From positions 372,001-436,000 of the forward strand of contig NZ_SOCT01000004.1 in the NCBI RefSeq assembly GCF_004364435.1: a DNA stretch of 64,000 nucleotides. Direction: 5' to 3'. The stretch is from Pseudomonas sp. LP_7_YM (GTDB taxonomy: Bacteria > Pseudomonadota > Gammaproteobacteria > Pseudomonadales > Pseudomonadaceae). This document shows, one piece after another, positions 39,179 to 52,084 of this stretch (its first letter is position 1; every line of letters begins with the position of its first letter). Below the pieces are notes generated by a model that saw nothing but the letters and a program-made list of their open reading frames with translations, made no database searches and was not told where the DNA came from. The position numbers and the translations under genes were made by a program.

Positions 39179-39512
39179 TTAAACCAGCAGCAACACGGCA
39201 GCCAGCGCAATGCCGGCAGTCGCCAAGCCGTTCCGGTTCTTTCTTTGTTCATGCCTGCAATGCCCAACGCAAGTCCGGTCACTGCAAACATTCCGAGGCC
39301 AACGACAGTGCCCGTATCCCATTCACTGTCATCGAACAACGCGAACACACCGACGATGCCCAACACCAAAGCGGCGACAGCCATGTATCGCCAAGCGTGG
39401 TCTATCGGCGGTATTGGAGCGGCGACCTAGCATTGGGCTGCGCCGCATTGAGGCATGTAGTCGCCGTTTCGTGTACTTCCATTGCACAACCGCGACAAAA
39501 CACCATCGCCAT
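39179..39512 (-). pseudogene. Decayed zinc-ribbon small membrane protein gene
   Basis: The start (ATG 39512, AAGGA upstream) gives MAMVFCRGCAMEVHETATTC, then the frame leaves the zinc ribbon. Shifting by one base restores CxQCGAAQC, which is then cut by a TAG, and continues in the same phase as VAAPIPPIDHAWRY and MAVAALVLGIVGVFALFDDS with a second hydrophobic segment. At NKERTG the phase is lost again, and another one-base shift restores NGLATAGIALAAVLLLV before a stop at 39179. Three lesions in 334 bases show a dead gene; a shorter frame (39145-39384) should not be taken as a real protein. Confidence 0.72.
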
Positions 39513-39678
39513 CAATGTCCTTATATGAGCGTGAGCGCAGCAGTGTATAGGCCACTGCTTATACGCGCTCAGTCACAGTGCGGTCTTTTACGCCAGTACA
39601 GTGCTGCACACCTGCAGCCCGGCGCACACGAGCCTCAACAGCCGTGCACACCCGACAGACGCCTCTGACTGTCAGGCG

Positions 39679-41100
<1,422 letters not shown>

Positions 41101-41116
41101 CTAGAACCTCTAACCA

Positions 41117-41143
41117 CAGCCTCAAGTTATACACTTGAGGCTG
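41117..41143 (-). other. Perfect hairpin in the gltB-gltD spacer
   Basis: CAGCCTCAAGT and ACTTGAGGCTG pair over 11 bp around TATAC. It has no T-tract, so it is more likely an RNA-processing or attenuation element that sets the GltB:GltD ratio than a full terminator. Confidence 0.5.
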
Positions 41144-41216
41144 CAAGAATCATTACGCAGGCGTTACGCGCACTGCTGTTCACTTGCGGCGTGAAGCTCA
41201 CCGCTCGCAGCTGCTG

Positions 41217-44200
41217 TCATTGCGGATTCGCACGAGTACTCGATAGCAACGACTTCAAGTTGGCAGCCTTGGGCTTGACCAGCCAGAAGCGGCGCAGGTA
41301 GTCGTCCAGGTTTTCCCAGAGATTGCGGCCCCACTCGCTATCGGTTTCTGCGACGTATTCGGCAAGCACGCGCTCCAGATGGCTGCGATAGGCTTCCATC
41401 GCTTCACCGCTGATGCGCTGGATTTCCACCAGTTCATGGTTGACCCGGTCAACGAAGGTATTGTCCTGGTCGAGCACGTAAGCGAAACCGCCCGTCATGC
41501 CGGAACCGAAGTTGTACCCCGTTTTACCTAGCACGCAGACGAAACCACCGGTCATGTATTCGCAGCAGTGATCACCGGTGCCTTCAACGACGGTATAGGC
41601 GCCCGAGTTACGCACAGCAAAACGTTCGCCTGCAGTACCCGCAGCAAACAGCTTGCCACCGGTTGCGCCGTACAGGCAGGTATTGCCGATGATGGCGCTG
41701 TCCTGGGTTTTGAACGGGCTGCCTTTGGGCGGCACGATCACCAGCTTGCCTGCGGTCATGCCTTTGCCAACGTAATCGTTGGCATCGCCTTCCAGATACA
41801 TGTTCAGACCGCCAGCGTTCCACACGCCGAAGCTCTGACCGGCAGTGCCCTTGAAGCGGAAAGTCACCGGCGAACCGTTCATGCCCTGATTGCCATGCAA
41901 CTTGGCGATTTCACCGGAGATACGCGCACCGATGGAGCGGTCGCAGTTGCAGATAGCCAGCTCATATTCGCCACCGCTCTTGGCCTGAATCGCCGATAGC
42001 GCCATGTCGACCATTTTCTCGGCCAGCAAGCCCTTGTCGAACGGCGGGTTGCGATCTACCTGGCTGAACTGAGGCTTGTCCGCCGGAATATGATCGCTGC
42101 CCAACAGCGGCGTCAGGTCCAGATGCTGCTGCTTGGCGGTTTCGCCCGGCAGAATGTCCAGCAGGTCGGTACGGCCGATCAGTTGTTCCAGCGAACGAAC
42201 GCCCAGTTTGGCCAGCCACTCACGAGTCTCTTCAGCCACGTAGGTGAAGAAGTTGATCACCATGTCGACAGTGCCGATGTAGTGATCCTTGCGCAGCTTT
42301 TCGTTCTGGGTCGCTACGCCGGTGGCGCAATTGTTCAGGTGACAGATGCGCAGGTATTTGCAGCCCAGCGCGATCATCGGTGCGGTACCGAAACCGAAAC
42401 TTTCGGCGCCGAGAATCGCGGCCTTGATCACGTCCAGACCGGTTTTCAGTCCACCGTCGGTCTGCACCCGGACTTTGCCCCGCAGGTCGTTGCCGCGCAG
42501 GGTCTGGTGGGTTTCGGCCAGGCCGATTTCCCATGGCGCGCCGGCGTATTTGATCGATGACAGCGGCGAGGCACCGGTGCCACCGTCGTAGCCGGAAATG
42601 GTGATCAGGTCGGCGTAGGCCTTGGCCACGCCAGCGGCGATGGTGCCCACGCCCGCTTCTGCCACCAGCTTGACCGAGACCAGCGCCGCCGGGTTGACCT
42701 GCTTGAGGTCGAAAATCAACTGCGACAAGTCTTCGATCGAGTAGATGTCGTGGTGTGGCGGAGGCGAGATCAGGGTCACGCCAGGCACTGCGTAGCGCAG
42801 CTTGGCGATCAGACCGTTGACCTTGCCGCCTGGCAGTTGCCCGCCCTCGCCCGGCTTGGCGCCTTGGGCAACCTTGATCTGCAGCACGTCGGCGTTGACC
42901 AGGTATTCAGGGGTCACACCGAAACGGCCGGTGGCGATCTGCTTGATCTTGGAGCTGCGGATGGTGCCGTAGCGTGCCGGATCTTCACCGCCTTCACCCG
43001 AGTTGGAGCGCGCGCCCAAGCGGTTCATCGCCTCGGCCAGCGCTTCATGGGCTTCCGGCGACAGTGCGCCCAGCGAGATACCTGCCGAGTCGAAACGCTT
43101 GAGAATTGCCTCAAGCGGCTCGATGTCTTCCATCGGCAGCGGCGTCTCGAGTTCCTTGACCTTGAACAGGTCGCGGATCATTGACACCGGACGGTTATCC
43201 ACCAGCGCGGTGTATTCCTTGAATTTGCTGTAGTCGCCTTGCTGCACGGCAGCTTGCAGCGTTGCCACTACGTCAGGGTTGTAGGCGTGGTATTCGCCGC
43301 CGTAAACGAACTTCAACAGGCCGCCTTGCTGAATCGGCTTGCTCGGACTCCAGGCTTCACCGGCCAACGCCTGCTGTTCGGCTTCGATATCAACGAAACG
43401 CGCACCCTTGATGCGGCTCGGCACGCCACGGAAGCTCAGGTCGCAGACTTCTTCAGACAGGCCAATGGCTTCGAACAGCTGTGCGCCGCGATACGAGGCA
43501 ATGGTCGAGATACCCATCTTCGACAGGATCTTGAGCAGGCCTTTGGTGATGCCTTTGCGGTAGTTCTTGAACACTTCATACAGGTCGCCCAACACTTCGC
43601 CGGTACGGATCAGGTCGCCCAGCACTTCATACGCCAGGAACGGATAGACCGCCGACGCACCGAAACCGATCAACACGGCAAAGTGGTGCGGATCGCGAGC
43701 AGTGGCGGTTTCGACCAGGATGTTGCTGTCGCAGCGCAGACCTTTTTCGGTCAGGCGGTGGTGGACCGCGCCGGTGGCCAGCGAAGCGTGGATCGGCAGC
43801 TTGCCCGGTGCGATGTGACGGTCGCTCAGCACGATCTGGGTGCGACCGGAGCGCACGGCTTCTTCGGCTTGATCGGCAACGTTGCGCACCGCGGCTTCAA
43901 GGCCGGTGCTTTCGTCGTAGTTCAGGTCGATGACGGCGCGATCAAAGCCCGGACGCTCCAGGTTCATCAGCGAACGCCACTTGGCCGGAGAAATAACCGG
44001 GGAGCTGAGGATCACGCGCGAGGCGTGCTCCGGCGATTCCTGGAAGATGTTGCGCTCGGCACCGAGGCAGACTTCAAGCGACATGACGATGGCTTCGCGC
44101 AGCGGATCGATCGGCGGGTTGGTGACCTGCGCAAACTGCTGGCGGAAATAGTCGTAAGGGGTGCGCACACGGCGCGACAGCACCGCCATTGGCGTGTCGT

Positions 44201-45662
44201 CGCCCATCGAACCAACCGCTTCCTGCCCCTGCTCGCCCAACGGACGCAGGACCTGATCGCGTTCTTCGAACGTGACCTGGAACATCTTCATGTACTGCTT
44301 GAGCTGATCGGGGTTGTAGAACGCCGAACCGTGATCGTGATCTTCCAGGGTCGCCTGAATACGCAGCGCGTTCTTGCGCAGCCACTGTTTGTACGGGTGG
44401 CGCGACTTCAGACGGCTGTCGATAGCGTCGGTGTCGAGGATCTGGCCGGTTTCGGTGTCCACGGCGAAGATCTGCCCCGGCCCGACACGGCCCTTGGCAA
44501 TGACGTCTTCGGGGGTGTAATTCCACACACCGATTTCCGACGCCAGGGTGATGTAACCGTTTTTGGTAGTGACCCAGCGCGCAGGACGCAGACCGTTGCG
44601 GTCGAGCAGGCAGACCGCGTGGCGACCTTCGGTCATCACGACACCTGCCGGACCGTCCCACGGTTCCATGTGCATCGAGTTGAATTCATAGAACGCACGC
44701 AGATCCGGGTCCATGGTTTCAACGTTCTGCCAGGCTGGCGGCACCAGCATGCGCACGCCACGGAACAGGTCGATGCCGCCGGTGACCATCAGTTCGAGCA
44801 TGTTGTCCATGCTCGATGAGTCGGACCCCACGCGGTTGACCAGTGGGCCGAGTTCATCCAGATCCATCAGGTCGTTGGTGAATTTGGTGCGACGTGCCTG
44901 CGCCCAGTTGCGGTTACCGGTGATGGTGTTGATCTCACCGTTGTGCGCCAGGAAGCGGAATGGCTGGGCCAGCGGCCATTTGGGCAGGGTGTTGGTCGAG
45001 AAGCGTTGGTGGAACACGCAGATTGCGGTCTGCAGGCGCTCGTCGTTGAGGTCTGGATAAAATGCCGTGAGGTCACGCGGCATCATCAGACCTTTATAGA
45101 TGACGGTCTTGTGCGAAAAACTGCAAATGTAGTGGTCGCTGTCAGTTGCGTTGGCTACCGACGAACGGCGGCGGGCACTGAATAGCTTGATTGCGAAGTC
45201 CTGATCGCTCAGGCCCTCCCCACCGATGAATACCTGCTCGATCTTCGGCAGACGCTCAAGCGCCAGACGGCCCAGAACGCTGGTATCGATAGGCACCTGA
45301 CGCCAGCCGATCAATGTCAGGCCGGCAGCCAGAATTTCGCGGTTCATGTTTTCGCGGGCGGCCTGGGCCTTGGTGTCGTCCTGATTGAGGAACACCATGC
45401 CTACGCAATACTGGCGTGGCAACTCTACGCAAAAGTGTTCCTGCGCCACGGCGCGCAGGAACGTGTCGGGTTTTTGCATCAACAGCCCGCAACCGTCACC
45501 GGTTTTGCCGTCGGCGTTGATCCCACCACGGTGGGTCATGCAGGTCAGGGCTTCGATAGCCGTCTGCAACAGGTGATGACTGGGCTCGCCTTGCATATGG
45601 GCGATCAGGCCGAAACCACAGTTATCCTTGAATTCTTCTGGATGGTACAGACCTGCTTTCAT
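41217..45662 (-). CDS. gltB: Glutamate synthase large subunit (GltB)
   Basis: A 1481-residue alpha subunit of NADPH-GOGAT that makes two glutamates from glutamine and 2-oxoglutarate. The ATG at 45662 ([18 protein letters not shown]) is preferred to a GTG two codons upstream. The N-terminal class II amidotransferase nucleophile is the cysteine of [12 protein letters not shown]. The FMN-binding synthase domain includes [15 protein letters not shown]; the [3Fe-4S] cysteines are in [18 protein letters not shown]; a beta-helical GXGXG domain ends the protein. Two palindromes lie in the upstream region where regulators would bind. Confidence 0.96.
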   Translation of the reverse strand: MKAGLYHPEEFKDNCGFGLIAHMQGEPSHHLLQTAIEALTCMTHRGGINADGKTGDGCGLLMQKPDTFLRAVAQEHFCVELPRQYCVGMVFLNQDDTKAQAARENMNREILAAGLTLIGWRQVPIDTSVLGRLALERLPKIEQVFIGGEGLSDQDFAIKLFSARRRSSVANATDSDHYICSFSHKTVIYKGLMMPRDLTAFYPDLNDERLQTAICVFHQRFSTNTLPKWPLAQPFRFLAHNGEINTITGNRNWAQARRTKFTNDLMDLDELGPLVNRVGSDSSSMDNMLELMVTGGIDLFRGVRMLVPPAWQNVETMDPDLRAFYEFNSMHMEPWDGPAGVVMTEGRHAVCLLDRNGLRPARWVTTKNGYITLASEIGVWNYTPEDVIAKGRVGPGQIFAVDTETGQILDTDAIDSRLKSRHPYKQWLRKNALRIQATLEDHDHGSAFYNPDQLKQYMKMFQVTFEERDQVLRPLGEQGQEAVGSMGDDTPMAVLSRRVRTPYDYFRQQFAQVTNPPIDPLREAIVMSLEVCLGAERNIFQESPEHASRVILSSPVISPAKWRSLMNLERPGFDRAVIDLNYDESTGLEAAVRNVADQAEEAVRSGRTQIVLSDRHIAPGKLPIHASLATGAVHHRLTEKGLRCDSNILVETATARDPHHFAVLIGFGASAVYPFLAYEVLGDLIRTGEVLGDLYEVFKNYRKGITKGLLKILSKMGISTIASYRGAQLFEAIGLSEEVCDLSFRGVPSRIKGARFVDIEAEQQALAGEAWSPSKPIQQGGLLKFVYGGEYHAYNPDVVATLQAAVQQGDYSKFKEYTALVDNRPVSMIRDLFKVKELETPLPMEDIEPLEAILKRFDSAGISLGALSPEAHEALAEAMNRLGARSNSGEGGEDPARYGTIRSSKIKQIATGRFGVTPEYLVNADVLQIKVAQGAKPGEGGQLPGGKVNGLIAKLRYAVPGVTLISPPPHHDIYSIEDLSQLIFDLKQVNPAALVSVKLVAEAGVGTIAAGVAKAYADLITISGYDGGTGASPLSSIKYAGAPWEIGLAETHQTLRGNDLRGKVRVQTDGGLKTGLDVIKAAILGAESFGFGTAPMIALGCKYLRICHLNNCATGVATQNEKLRKDHYIGTVDMVINFFTYVAEETREWLAKLGVRSLEQLIGRTDLLDILPGETAKQQHLDLTPLLGSDHIPADKPQFSQVDRNPPFDKGLLAEKMVDMALSAIQAKSGGEYELAICNCDRSIGARISGEIAKLHGNQGMNGSPVTFRFKGTAGQSFGVWNAGGLNMYLEGDANDYVGKGMTAGKLVIVPPKGSPFKTQDSAIIGNTCLYGATGGKLFAAGTAGERFAVRNSGAYTVVEGTGDHCCEYMTGGFVCVLGKTGYNFGSGMTGGFAYVLDQDNTFVDRVNHELVEIQRISGEAMEAYRSHLERVLAEYVAETDSEWGRNLWENLDDYLRRFWLVKPKAANLKSLLSSTRANPQ

Positions 45663-46020
45663 AGACACATTCTCACCAGGCTGCCTCTTGAAGAGGCAAA
45701 TTTCTTTTCAATTCAACCCGTTACCTTCCACGCTGAACGTATGCCAGCTTTGCGGGAGCAAAAGGGAGGTCATTGTACACACCGACACAAAGCCCCACAA
45801 ATTTGGCGACGAAATGTCGCAAATTTATGTCGCATAAATGAAAGTCTTTAAAGCATTTCTCGTGCTAGTCAGAGCTATTTTGCGAGTCTGACCAATGAGA
45901 ATCCAACGCTCATGGCGTGTCTGAGACGCAGACACCGCAAGGCGCGCTGCTCATTGGCGGCACGCTCATGCGTTGAGATTGGGGGGCCAAGCGAGCGACC
46001 TGGATAAGGTCGCTGCGTCA
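45663..46020. promoter_or_regulatory. gltB upstream region with palindromes and a 66-base structured repeat
   Basis: No gene is seen in these 358 bases. It holds GCGAC-gaaat-GTCGC (45806-45820) and ATTTATG-tcg-CATAAAT (45823-45839), adjacent palindromes 145-180 bases upstream of gltB. Further on, CCAATGAG (45892-45899) and CTCATTGG (45950-45957) enclose GTGTCTG-agacg-CAGACAC (45917-45935), a large imperfect stem. GCGACCT-ggata-AGGTCGC (45995-46013) lies just after the SPOR gene stop and may be its terminator, though no T-tract follows. Confidence 0.45.
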
Positions 46021-47646
46021 TTAGCGAGCGGCGGCGAGTTCCTGTTGGATGCTGCCGACGGTACGAGGCCAAGGTTTACCAGCCTGAACCTTCTCTGGCA
46101 AGGCCTTGATAGCGGCGAGTGCTGCATTGCGGTCGGCAAAACTGCCGTAAGTCACTACGTACAGCGGCTTGCCCTGCAGGACTTTCTTGAAGTAACGGTA
46201 CTCGGCGCCCTGCTCTTTCACGTAGCTCTGAGCCGCGGCTTCCGAACTGGTACCGAGGATCTGCACCACATAATGAGTAGGGGTCTGGCCGGCGTACCAG
46301 GTACCACCGGCAGATGCCGGAGCTACGGCGGCAGGAGCCGGTTTTTCAGCAGGTTTAGGCGCAGGCTTGGCGGTCACGACCTGAGTGGGCGCAGGCTTGG
46401 CTGTAGGTGCCGGAGCAGGTGCCGGTTTGGCAGCCGGGGCTGGCGCAGGACGCGGCGCTGGCACTGGCGTTTGTGTCATTGCCGGCGCTGGACCGGCAGC
46501 GGCGCCTGCAGGTGGCGCAGTGGTCGTTACGGTAGGCGGTTGCAACGGCTGGTTGGCAGCCGGACCGCCGTCTTCACCATCACCTTCACCGGAGCCTGCG
46601 GCTTCGGCCAAAGGACCGCGCATCACCGGTTGCGAGTTACCGCCCAACGGCAGCGGCACCGGCTGTGAATTACCGGCGAACTCGATGGCCGGGCCACCAT
46701 TGTTCGATTGCTGGGCAGGCGGCGTGCCTTGGCCCAGCGGCAGTTGTGCCTGGGAGTTGGCAGGAGCCGTCGGCGCGCTGTTGCGCCCTGGAATCAACCA
46801 TGCAGCGAGCACCGCTGCAACAACAACCCCACCCAAAGCCAACACGTGTTTCTTAGGCATCTTAAACCCCATACTTGGACGCTTGACCGCAGAGCGGCTG
46901 GCGATCATGGCTTCAATCATCGAGTCGCGCGCGACCTGGTTGATCGCACCCGGCCATCCATTGGACTGTTCGTGAATATCGGTGATCTGCTCGGCACTGA
47001 AGACTTCTACGCCTTGACCGGCGCCGTCCAGGCGTTGAGCCAGATATTCACGGGTTTCTTCTTCGGAATACGGTGCAAGCTCGATAACGTGGAAGCGTTC
47101 TTCTTCCGAACCGGTCTCGGCACACAGCTGATCCAGACGGTCGATGATCGAAGCCTCGCCGAACAGGAAGACGTGCGGACGCCCTTCCGGAGTGCCCGCC
47201 GCCAATCCCAACAACGCTTCGAGTGCGGATTCGCCCAGTTGTTCGGCGTCGTCTACCAGCACGTAGACTTCCTGGCCGGTCAGCGCCAGTTGCACCACCT
47301 GCGAAAGGATTGCGCGCATTTCCGGCTGGGTGACATTCAACGCTTGCGCCACCTGCCGCAGTACGCCGGCGGCATCGCTTGCGCCGCGGGCAGAAACGAC
47401 CACGCTTTGCACCGACTGCTTGTTGGTGCTGGCAACCAGCGCCTGGCGCAACAAGGTCTTGCCGCTGCCTTGAGGGCCGGTGACGAGCAGCAGCAACTGG
47501 CTGTAACGGGCCAGATGGTGCAGTTGCCCCAGCACCGGTTTGCGCTGGGCAGGAAAGAACTTGAAGCCGGGGACCCGCGCGGCAAAAGGGTCATGACTCA
47601 ATTGATAGTGACCGAGGAAGGCCTCATCGGCGTGCAGACTAGTCAT
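46021..47646 (-). CDS. AAA ATPase with C-terminal SPOR domain (DamX/ExeA-like)
   Basis: A 541-residue bitopic protein. An ExeA-like ATPase covers about 1-270: Walker A GPQGSGKT (about 58-65) and Walker B VYVLVDDAEQLG. One membrane helix (HVLALGGVVVAAVLAAWLIPG, about 267-288) leads to a long Pro/Ala/Lys-rich periplasmic linker and a C-terminal SPOR domain (WYAGQTPTHYVVQILGTSSEAAA), which binds denuded septal peptidoglycan. The architecture combines cytoplasmic ATPase and cell-wall binding, pointing to cell division or secretin-related wall work. It follows aroB by ten bases in the pil-aro series. Confidence 0.85.
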   Translation of the reverse strand: MTSLHADEAFLGHYQLSHDPFAARVPGFKFFPAQRKPVLGQLHHLARYSQLLLLVTGPQGSGKTLLRQALVASTNKQSVQSVVVSARGASDAAGVLRQVAQALNVTQPEMRAILSQVVQLALTGQEVYVLVDDAEQLGESALEALLGLAAGTPEGRPHVFLFGEASIIDRLDQLCAETGSEEERFHVIELAPYSEEETREYLAQRLDGAGQGVEVFSAEQITDIHEQSNGWPGAINQVARDSMIEAMIASRSAVKRPSMGFKMPKKHVLALGGVVVAAVLAAWLIPGRNSAPTAPANSQAQLPLGQGTPPAQQSNNGGPAIEFAGNSQPVPLPLGGNSQPVMRGPLAEAAGSGEGDGEDGGPAANQPLQPPTVTTTAPPAGAAAGPAPAMTQTPVPAPRPAPAPAAKPAPAPAPTAKPAPTQVVTAKPAPKPAEKPAPAAVAPASAGGTWYAGQTPTHYVVQILGTSSEAAAQSYVKEQGAEYRYFKKVLQGKPLYVVTYGSFADRNAALAAIKALPEKVQAGKPWPRTVGSIQQELAAAR

Positions 47647-47655
47647 GGGTTCTCA

Positions 47656-48759
47656 TTAACCTCTAAGCTGATCCACCAAGGCGCGGTAATCCGCGGCCAG
47701 TGTGGCCTGTAGTACTTCTTTTGGATATTCGTCAGTCACCACCGCCTCGCCCATACGGCTCAGCAGCACCAGGCGCAGACGGCCATCAATCACTTTCTTG
47801 TCCACCGACATGTGCTCAAGGAAATGCTCAGGCGTCATGTCTTTAGGCGGCACCACTGGCAAACCGGCTAGCTGGAACACACGGATACCACGATTGCGGT
47901 CCTGTTCGCTGATCCAGCCCAGGCGCGCCGACATCTCCAGCGCCATGACCGTACCTGCAGCGACAGCCTCACCATGCAGCCAGACCCCGTACCCCATATG
48001 GGTTTCGATGGCGTGGCCGAATGTATGGCCCAGATTCAAGGTAGCCCGTACGCCCGACTCTCGCTCGTCGGCGCCGACCACGGCCGCCTTGGCGGCGCAG
48101 GAGCGCTCGATGGCGGAGGTCAGCGTGGCCTGATCCAGACTACGCAGCTTGTCCATGTTCTCTTCGAGCCATGCCAGGAACGGCTCGTCACATATCAGAC
48201 CGTATTTGATGACCTCGGCGAGCCCGGCAGACAGCTCGCGTTCAGGCAGACTGTTCAGCGAGGTGGTGTCAATCAATACGGCATTGGGCTGATAGAACGC
48301 GCCGACCATGTTCTTGCCCAGCGGGTGATTGATCCCGGTCTTGCCGCCCACTGAAGAGTCGACCTGAGACAGCAGCGTGGTGGGTACCTGAATGAAGTCC
48401 ACGCCGCGCTGATAGCAGGCAGCCGCGAAACCGGCCATGTCACCGATTACACCGCCACCCAGCGCGATGACGGTGGTGCGACGGTCGTGGCGCGCAGTCA
48501 GCAGGGCATCGAAGATAAGCTGCAGGGTTTCCCAGTTCTTGAAGGCTTCGCCATCGGGAAGCACGATCGGCAGCACGTTGTAGCCGGCCAGCGTGCTGGT
48601 CAGGCGCTCCATATAGAGCGGCGCGACGGTGCTGTTGGAAACGATCGCGACCTGTTTGCCGGCGATGTAGGGCGTGAACAACTTGGGCTGATCCAAAAGA
48701 CCTTCGCCAATATGGATCGGGTAGCTCCGCTCGCCAAGCTCGACCTTAAGTGTCTGCAT
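47656..48759 (-). CDS. aroB: 3-dehydroquinate synthase (AroB)
   Basis: A 367-residue enzyme that converts DAHP to 3-dehydroquinate in the shikimate pathway with NAD+ and Zn2+ or Co2+. The ATG at 48759 gives [18 protein letters not shown], the usual start; a further 21 upstream codons do not fit the family. NAD-binding [16 protein letters not shown] is at about 100-115, the segment [19 protein letters not shown] follows, and the metal ligands are in [17 protein letters not shown] and LHGEAVAAG. It lies 130 bases downstream of aroK. Confidence 0.96.
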   Translation of the reverse strand: MQTLKVELGERSYPIHIGEGLLDQPKLFTPYIAGKQVAIVSNSTVAPLYMERLTSTLAGYNVLPIVLPDGEAFKNWETLQLIFDALLTARHDRRTTVIALGGGVIGDMAGFAAACYQRGVDFIQVPTTLLSQVDSSVGGKTGINHPLGKNMVGAFYQPNAVLIDTTSLNSLPERELSAGLAEVIKYGLICDEPFLAWLEENMDKLRSLDQATLTSAIERSCAAKAAVVGADERESGVRATLNLGHTFGHAIETHMGYGVWLHGEAVAAGTVMALEMSARLGWISEQDRNRGIRVFQLAGLPVVPPKDMTPEHFLEHMSVDKKVIDGRLRLVLLSRMGEAVVTDEYPKEVLQATLAADYRALVDQLRG

Positions 48760-48889
48760 GTATCCCCACACTCTTATAACAATTGGATGCCTGTTCGGCA
48801 CTGATGTACCGATACGGACCACAGCACAGGGCCATTTGGCGACCCTGCTTTATTATGGTCGCCGAGGATAGCGCATTTCCGTCCGCGCT

Positions 48890-49408
48890 TTAACGGGGAG
48901 CAAGCTCGGCCAACAGGGCAAGGATGTCAATAACCACCATTCGTGGTGGCCGCTCATCGGTTTCGATGATGACATCAGCGATTTCCCGATAGAACGGGTC
49001 ACGGATAGCCAACAGCTCACGCAGCACCCGCGCCGGATCGGCGGTACGCAGCAGAGGCCGGTTACGATCACGTGAGGTGCGCCCGACCTGTTGCTCAACG
49101 GAGGCATGCAGATACACCACACGCCCGCCAGCATGCAGGGCACGACGGTTCTCCTCACGCATGACCGCGCCGCCGCCGGTCGCGAGCACGACGCCATCGC
49201 AGGCGCACAGCTCGGCGATCATCGCCTGTTCACGATCACGAAAGCCCGCTTCACCTTCCTTGTCGAAGATCCATGGGATATTGGCGCCCGTTCGCAGTTC
49301 GATTTCCTTATCGGAATCCTTGAACGGCAGTCGAAGCTCTTTGGCCAGCAGACGACCGATGGTGCTTTTGCCAGCCCCCATCGGCCCCACAAGTATTAAA
49401 TTTCGCAC
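48890..49408 (-). CDS. aroK: Shikimate kinase (AroK)
   Basis: A 172-residue kinase that phosphorylates shikimate at the 3-hydroxyl. The Walker A motif GPMGAGKST is at about 8-16. DSDKEIE carries the shikimate-binding aspartate, and ATGGGAVMR and the lid region RDRNRPLL match the family. It starts only four bases after the pilQ stop, so it is probably co-transcribed with the pil genes, the usual arrangement in Pseudomonas. Confidence 0.96.
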   Translation of the reverse strand: MRNLILVGPMGAGKSTIGRLLAKELRLPFKDSDKEIELRTGANIPWIFDKEGEAGFRDREQAMIAELCACDGVVLATGGGAVMREENRRALHAGGRVVYLHASVEQQVGRTSRDRNRPLLRTADPARVLRELLAIRDPFYREIADVIIETDERPPRMVVIDILALLAELAPR

Positions 49409-49412
49409 AGAA

Positions 49413-51503
49413 TCAACGACTCACAGCAATCGCCTGGTTGTTCATGATACGCGGAGTGAGGAACACCAACAGCTCGGATTTTTTCTCCGAGACCACATCC
49501 CGCCGGAAAAGGCGGCCAACATACGGCACATCGCCCAAAAATGGCACCTTGTCGACGACTTTACTCTGCGTATTTGAGAACACACCACCGATCACGATGG
49601 TTTCGCCATCGGCCACCAACACCTTGGCGTTGACTTCGTTTTTCTTGATTGGAGGTACGCCCAGCACCGTGTTCACGTAGTCAGGCTCATCCTTGGTGAC
49701 CTTCACTTCCATGATGATGCGGTTGTCCGGGGTGATCTGAGGGGTCACTTCCAGGGACAGCGAAGCCTCTTTGAACGACACGGAGGTTGCACCGCTCGAA
49801 CTGGCTTCCTGATACGGCACTTCCGTACCTTTGAGGATTTTCGCGGTTTCCTTGTCCGAGGTAACGACCTTGGGTTGCGACACGACTTCACCGTTGCCGG
49901 TTTTTTCCATGGCCGTCAGCTCAAGATCGAGAATAGTGTTGTTGGTCAGGAAACCCAGGCCGATCGACGATGTGGGGCTGGTCACACCCATGTCCACGTA
50001 GGGACCATTGGTTGCCGCGGCGCCGGTCACCGTACCGCTGCCGCCGGTGGTGTACTTGCCACCGGTTGTGGACCCGCCCCATTGCACACCCAGTGCTTTG
50101 TCATAGTCGACGTTGGCTTCTACGATGCGCGCTTCGATCATCACCTGACGCACGGGGATATCCAGTTGCGAGACGATACGCCGCAGCTCATCCAGGCGAT
50201 CCTGAGTCTGGTAGGCAATGATGTTGTTGGTGCGCTCATCCACGGTGATCGAACCGCGCTCGTCGGTCTTGGACTCTGCGCTGGTGACCGACTGGAACAG
50301 TTTGGCAATGTCTGCGGCCTTGGCGTAGTTCACCTGCAACAATTCGCGGCGTAGCGGCGCAAGCTCGGCAATCTGTTTCAGAGACTCCAGCTCCTGACGC
50401 TCGCGGGCCGCAATCTCGTCAGCCGGTGCGACCAGCAATACGTTGCCGATCTTGCGCTTGTCCAGACCTTTGGTCTTGAGCACCAGGTCCAGCGCCTGAT
50501 CCCACGGCACGTTCTGCAGACGCAGCGTTATGCCGCCCTGAACGGTGTCACTGGCGACCAGATTGAGGTTGGTGAAGTCGGCGATCAGTTGCAGCACCGA
50601 GCGCACGTCGATGTCCTGGAAGTTCAGCGACAGCTTTTCGCCTGTGTAGACCAGTTTGTCGGCGTTGCGACGCGCCACGTCTTCGTTGGTCAACGGACGC
50701 ACGCTGATGGTCAGCTTGTTTTCGGTCTGATACGCGGAATAGTCGAAGGCGCCGGACGGCTCGATGGAGATACTCGCCTTGTCGCCGCTCACGCTTGAGT
50801 TGACGAACTGCACCGGCGTGGCGAAATCCTTCACATCGAGGCGCACGCGCAACGGCTCAGGCAGTTGGGTCCTGGCGAAGTCGACACGGATCTTGCCGCC
50901 CTGCTCTTGAATGTCCGGGGCGATCCCGGCATCGCTCAGTTCGATGACGACGTTACCCTCACCCAGCTCGCCACGCTGAAAGTCGACGTTTTTGACCGCT
51001 CTTGGGCCAGGGCCCCACGACCGGGCAGCCGGCTTGACGGGCGCGGAACTGACCGCTGCCGGCGGCACACTGACGCGTGGCGCACTCTGAGCGGAGCTCG
51101 GCTGCGAGCCTTGGGCAGCCGTTGCGCCCTGGCCGACAACCACGAACAGGTTATTGCCATCGACACGGGAGCTGTAGGGCGCCAGCGTGGTCAGGTTGAT
51201 GATGACGCGAGTACGATCCCTGGCTTCCACCACCACGACGCTGTGGGCATTACCCGACCCCAGGTCACGGCTCTTGATCGCCAGCTGGCTGGTGACGCCG
51301 GGCAGGTCCAGGGCAATTCGCGCCGGCTGCTCGGTGGTGTAACCGCGCGGGGCCGCCACCGGACCGTCGAAGGACAGTTTCAATTCGACCCGATCCCCCG
51401 GCAGGGCGGCGACATCCAGCGTCTTGAGGTTGGCCGCCTGGAGAATCGGTGAAAGCATCGCCATCCATAGCGACACGCCGATAATCGAAAGAATCCTAGT
51501 CAT
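49413..51503 (-). CDS. pilQ: Type IV pilus secretin PilQ
   Basis: A 696-residue outer-membrane secretin through which pili pass. The ATG at 51503 is preferred because it opens a signal peptide ([24 protein letters not shown]) aligned with P. aeruginosa PilQ; a frame start at 51560 overlaps pilP by four bases but puts charged residues before the signal. Two AMIN-type domains (about 28-120 and 165-270) bind peptidoglycan. STN/N0 and N1 domains cover about 290-440, and the secretin core with [17 protein letters not shown] and the tail [12 protein letters not shown] forms the rest. Confidence 0.94.
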   Translation of the reverse strand: MTRILSIIGVSLWMAMLSPILQAANLKTLDVAALPGDRVELKLSFDGPVAAPRGYTTEQPARIALDLPGVTSQLAIKSRDLGSGNAHSVVVVEARDRTRVIINLTTLAPYSSRVDGNNLFVVVGQGATAAQGSQPSSAQSAPRVSVPPAAVSSAPVKPAARSWGPGPRAVKNVDFQRGELGEGNVVIELSDAGIAPDIQEQGGKIRVDFARTQLPEPLRVRLDVKDFATPVQFVNSSVSGDKASISIEPSGAFDYSAYQTENKLTISVRPLTNEDVARRNADKLVYTGEKLSLNFQDIDVRSVLQLIADFTNLNLVASDTVQGGITLRLQNVPWDQALDLVLKTKGLDKRKIGNVLLVAPADEIAARERQELESLKQIAELAPLRRELLQVNYAKAADIAKLFQSVTSAESKTDERGSITVDERTNNIIAYQTQDRLDELRRIVSQLDIPVRQVMIEARIVEANVDYDKALGVQWGGSTTGGKYTTGGSGTVTGAAATNGPYVDMGVTSPTSSIGLGFLTNNTILDLELTAMEKTGNGEVVSQPKVVTSDKETAKILKGTEVPYQEASSSGATSVSFKEASLSLEVTPQITPDNRIIMEVKVTKDEPDYVNTVLGVPPIKKNEVNAKVLVADGETIVIGGVFSNTQSKVVDKVPFLGDVPYVGRLFRRDVVSEKKSELLVFLTPRIMNNQAIAVSR

Positions 51504-51556
51504 GTTCACATTCCACCACTGTGCAGATCCGAAGGTGTTTCGCTTGCTTGCCGTCT

Positions 51557-52084
51557 TCATGAGCGTTCTTTAAGGGATATGCTGCGCGGCCGCTCCAGCC
51601 ACGCTCCCTCTCCATCAGGAACGATTTCAATCACCTGCACCTCGGAATCGGTGATAGAGACAATCCGGCCATCGTTGCGACCCAGATAATCGCCCACCTT
51701 GACGCGATGAACCCCACCGGCACCACGCAACAACGCGAACATCCCGGTTTCGTTGCTCAGCGTCCCGACCATTACAAAGCCGTCGATATTGAAGCCTTCC
51801 AGGAACTGCTTGACCCGCGTCGGATCCGGCTGTACCAGATGCGAGCCTTTCTGGCGCGCCACCAGATCGACCTTGATGGGTGGCTGAAACGGGCTGCGCA
51901 AACTCGCCGCTGCGTAGGTAAAGGCTTTGTAGGGTCGAAACTTGGGCATCGGCTCGATATTGCCTACCGGCCGCGTGCGCACCTCGGACATGAACTGCTT
52001 CAAATCGTCGAACTCAGTGGAACTGTCGCAACCTGCCAACCCCATCAGCGCGGCGCCGATGCACAAACAATGCACGGCCCTCAT
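51557..52084 (-). CDS. pilP: Type IV pilus lipoprotein PilP
   Basis: A 175-residue inner-membrane lipoprotein that joins the PilMNO complex to the PilQ secretin. The lipobox is LMGLAGC with cysteine at 19. A disordered linker follows and then the HR-type beta domain (FVMVGTLSNETGMFALLRGAGG). It overlaps pilO by four bases. Conserved last motif GDYLGRNDGRIVSITDSEV matches the family. Confidence 0.93.
   Translation of the reverse strand: MRAVHCLCIGAALMGLAGCDSSTEFDDLKQFMSEVRTRPVGNIEPMPKFRPYKAFTYAAASLRSPFQPPIKVDLVARQKGSHLVQPDPTRVKQFLEGFNIDGFVMVGTLSNETGMFALLRGAGGVHRVKVGDYLGRNDGRIVSITDSEVQVIEIVPDGEGAWLERPRSISLKERS

Noticed and set aside
39145..39384. 79-codon minus-strand frame as an intact small membrane protein
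   Set aside because: Its start is internal and its C-terminus is out of phase; it is a fragment of the pseudogene at 39179-39512.
43239..44819. 526-codon plus-strand open frame antisense to gltB
   Set aside because: Composition is a His/Arg-rich mirror of gltB codons, without known domains or ribosome site; gltB is certain.
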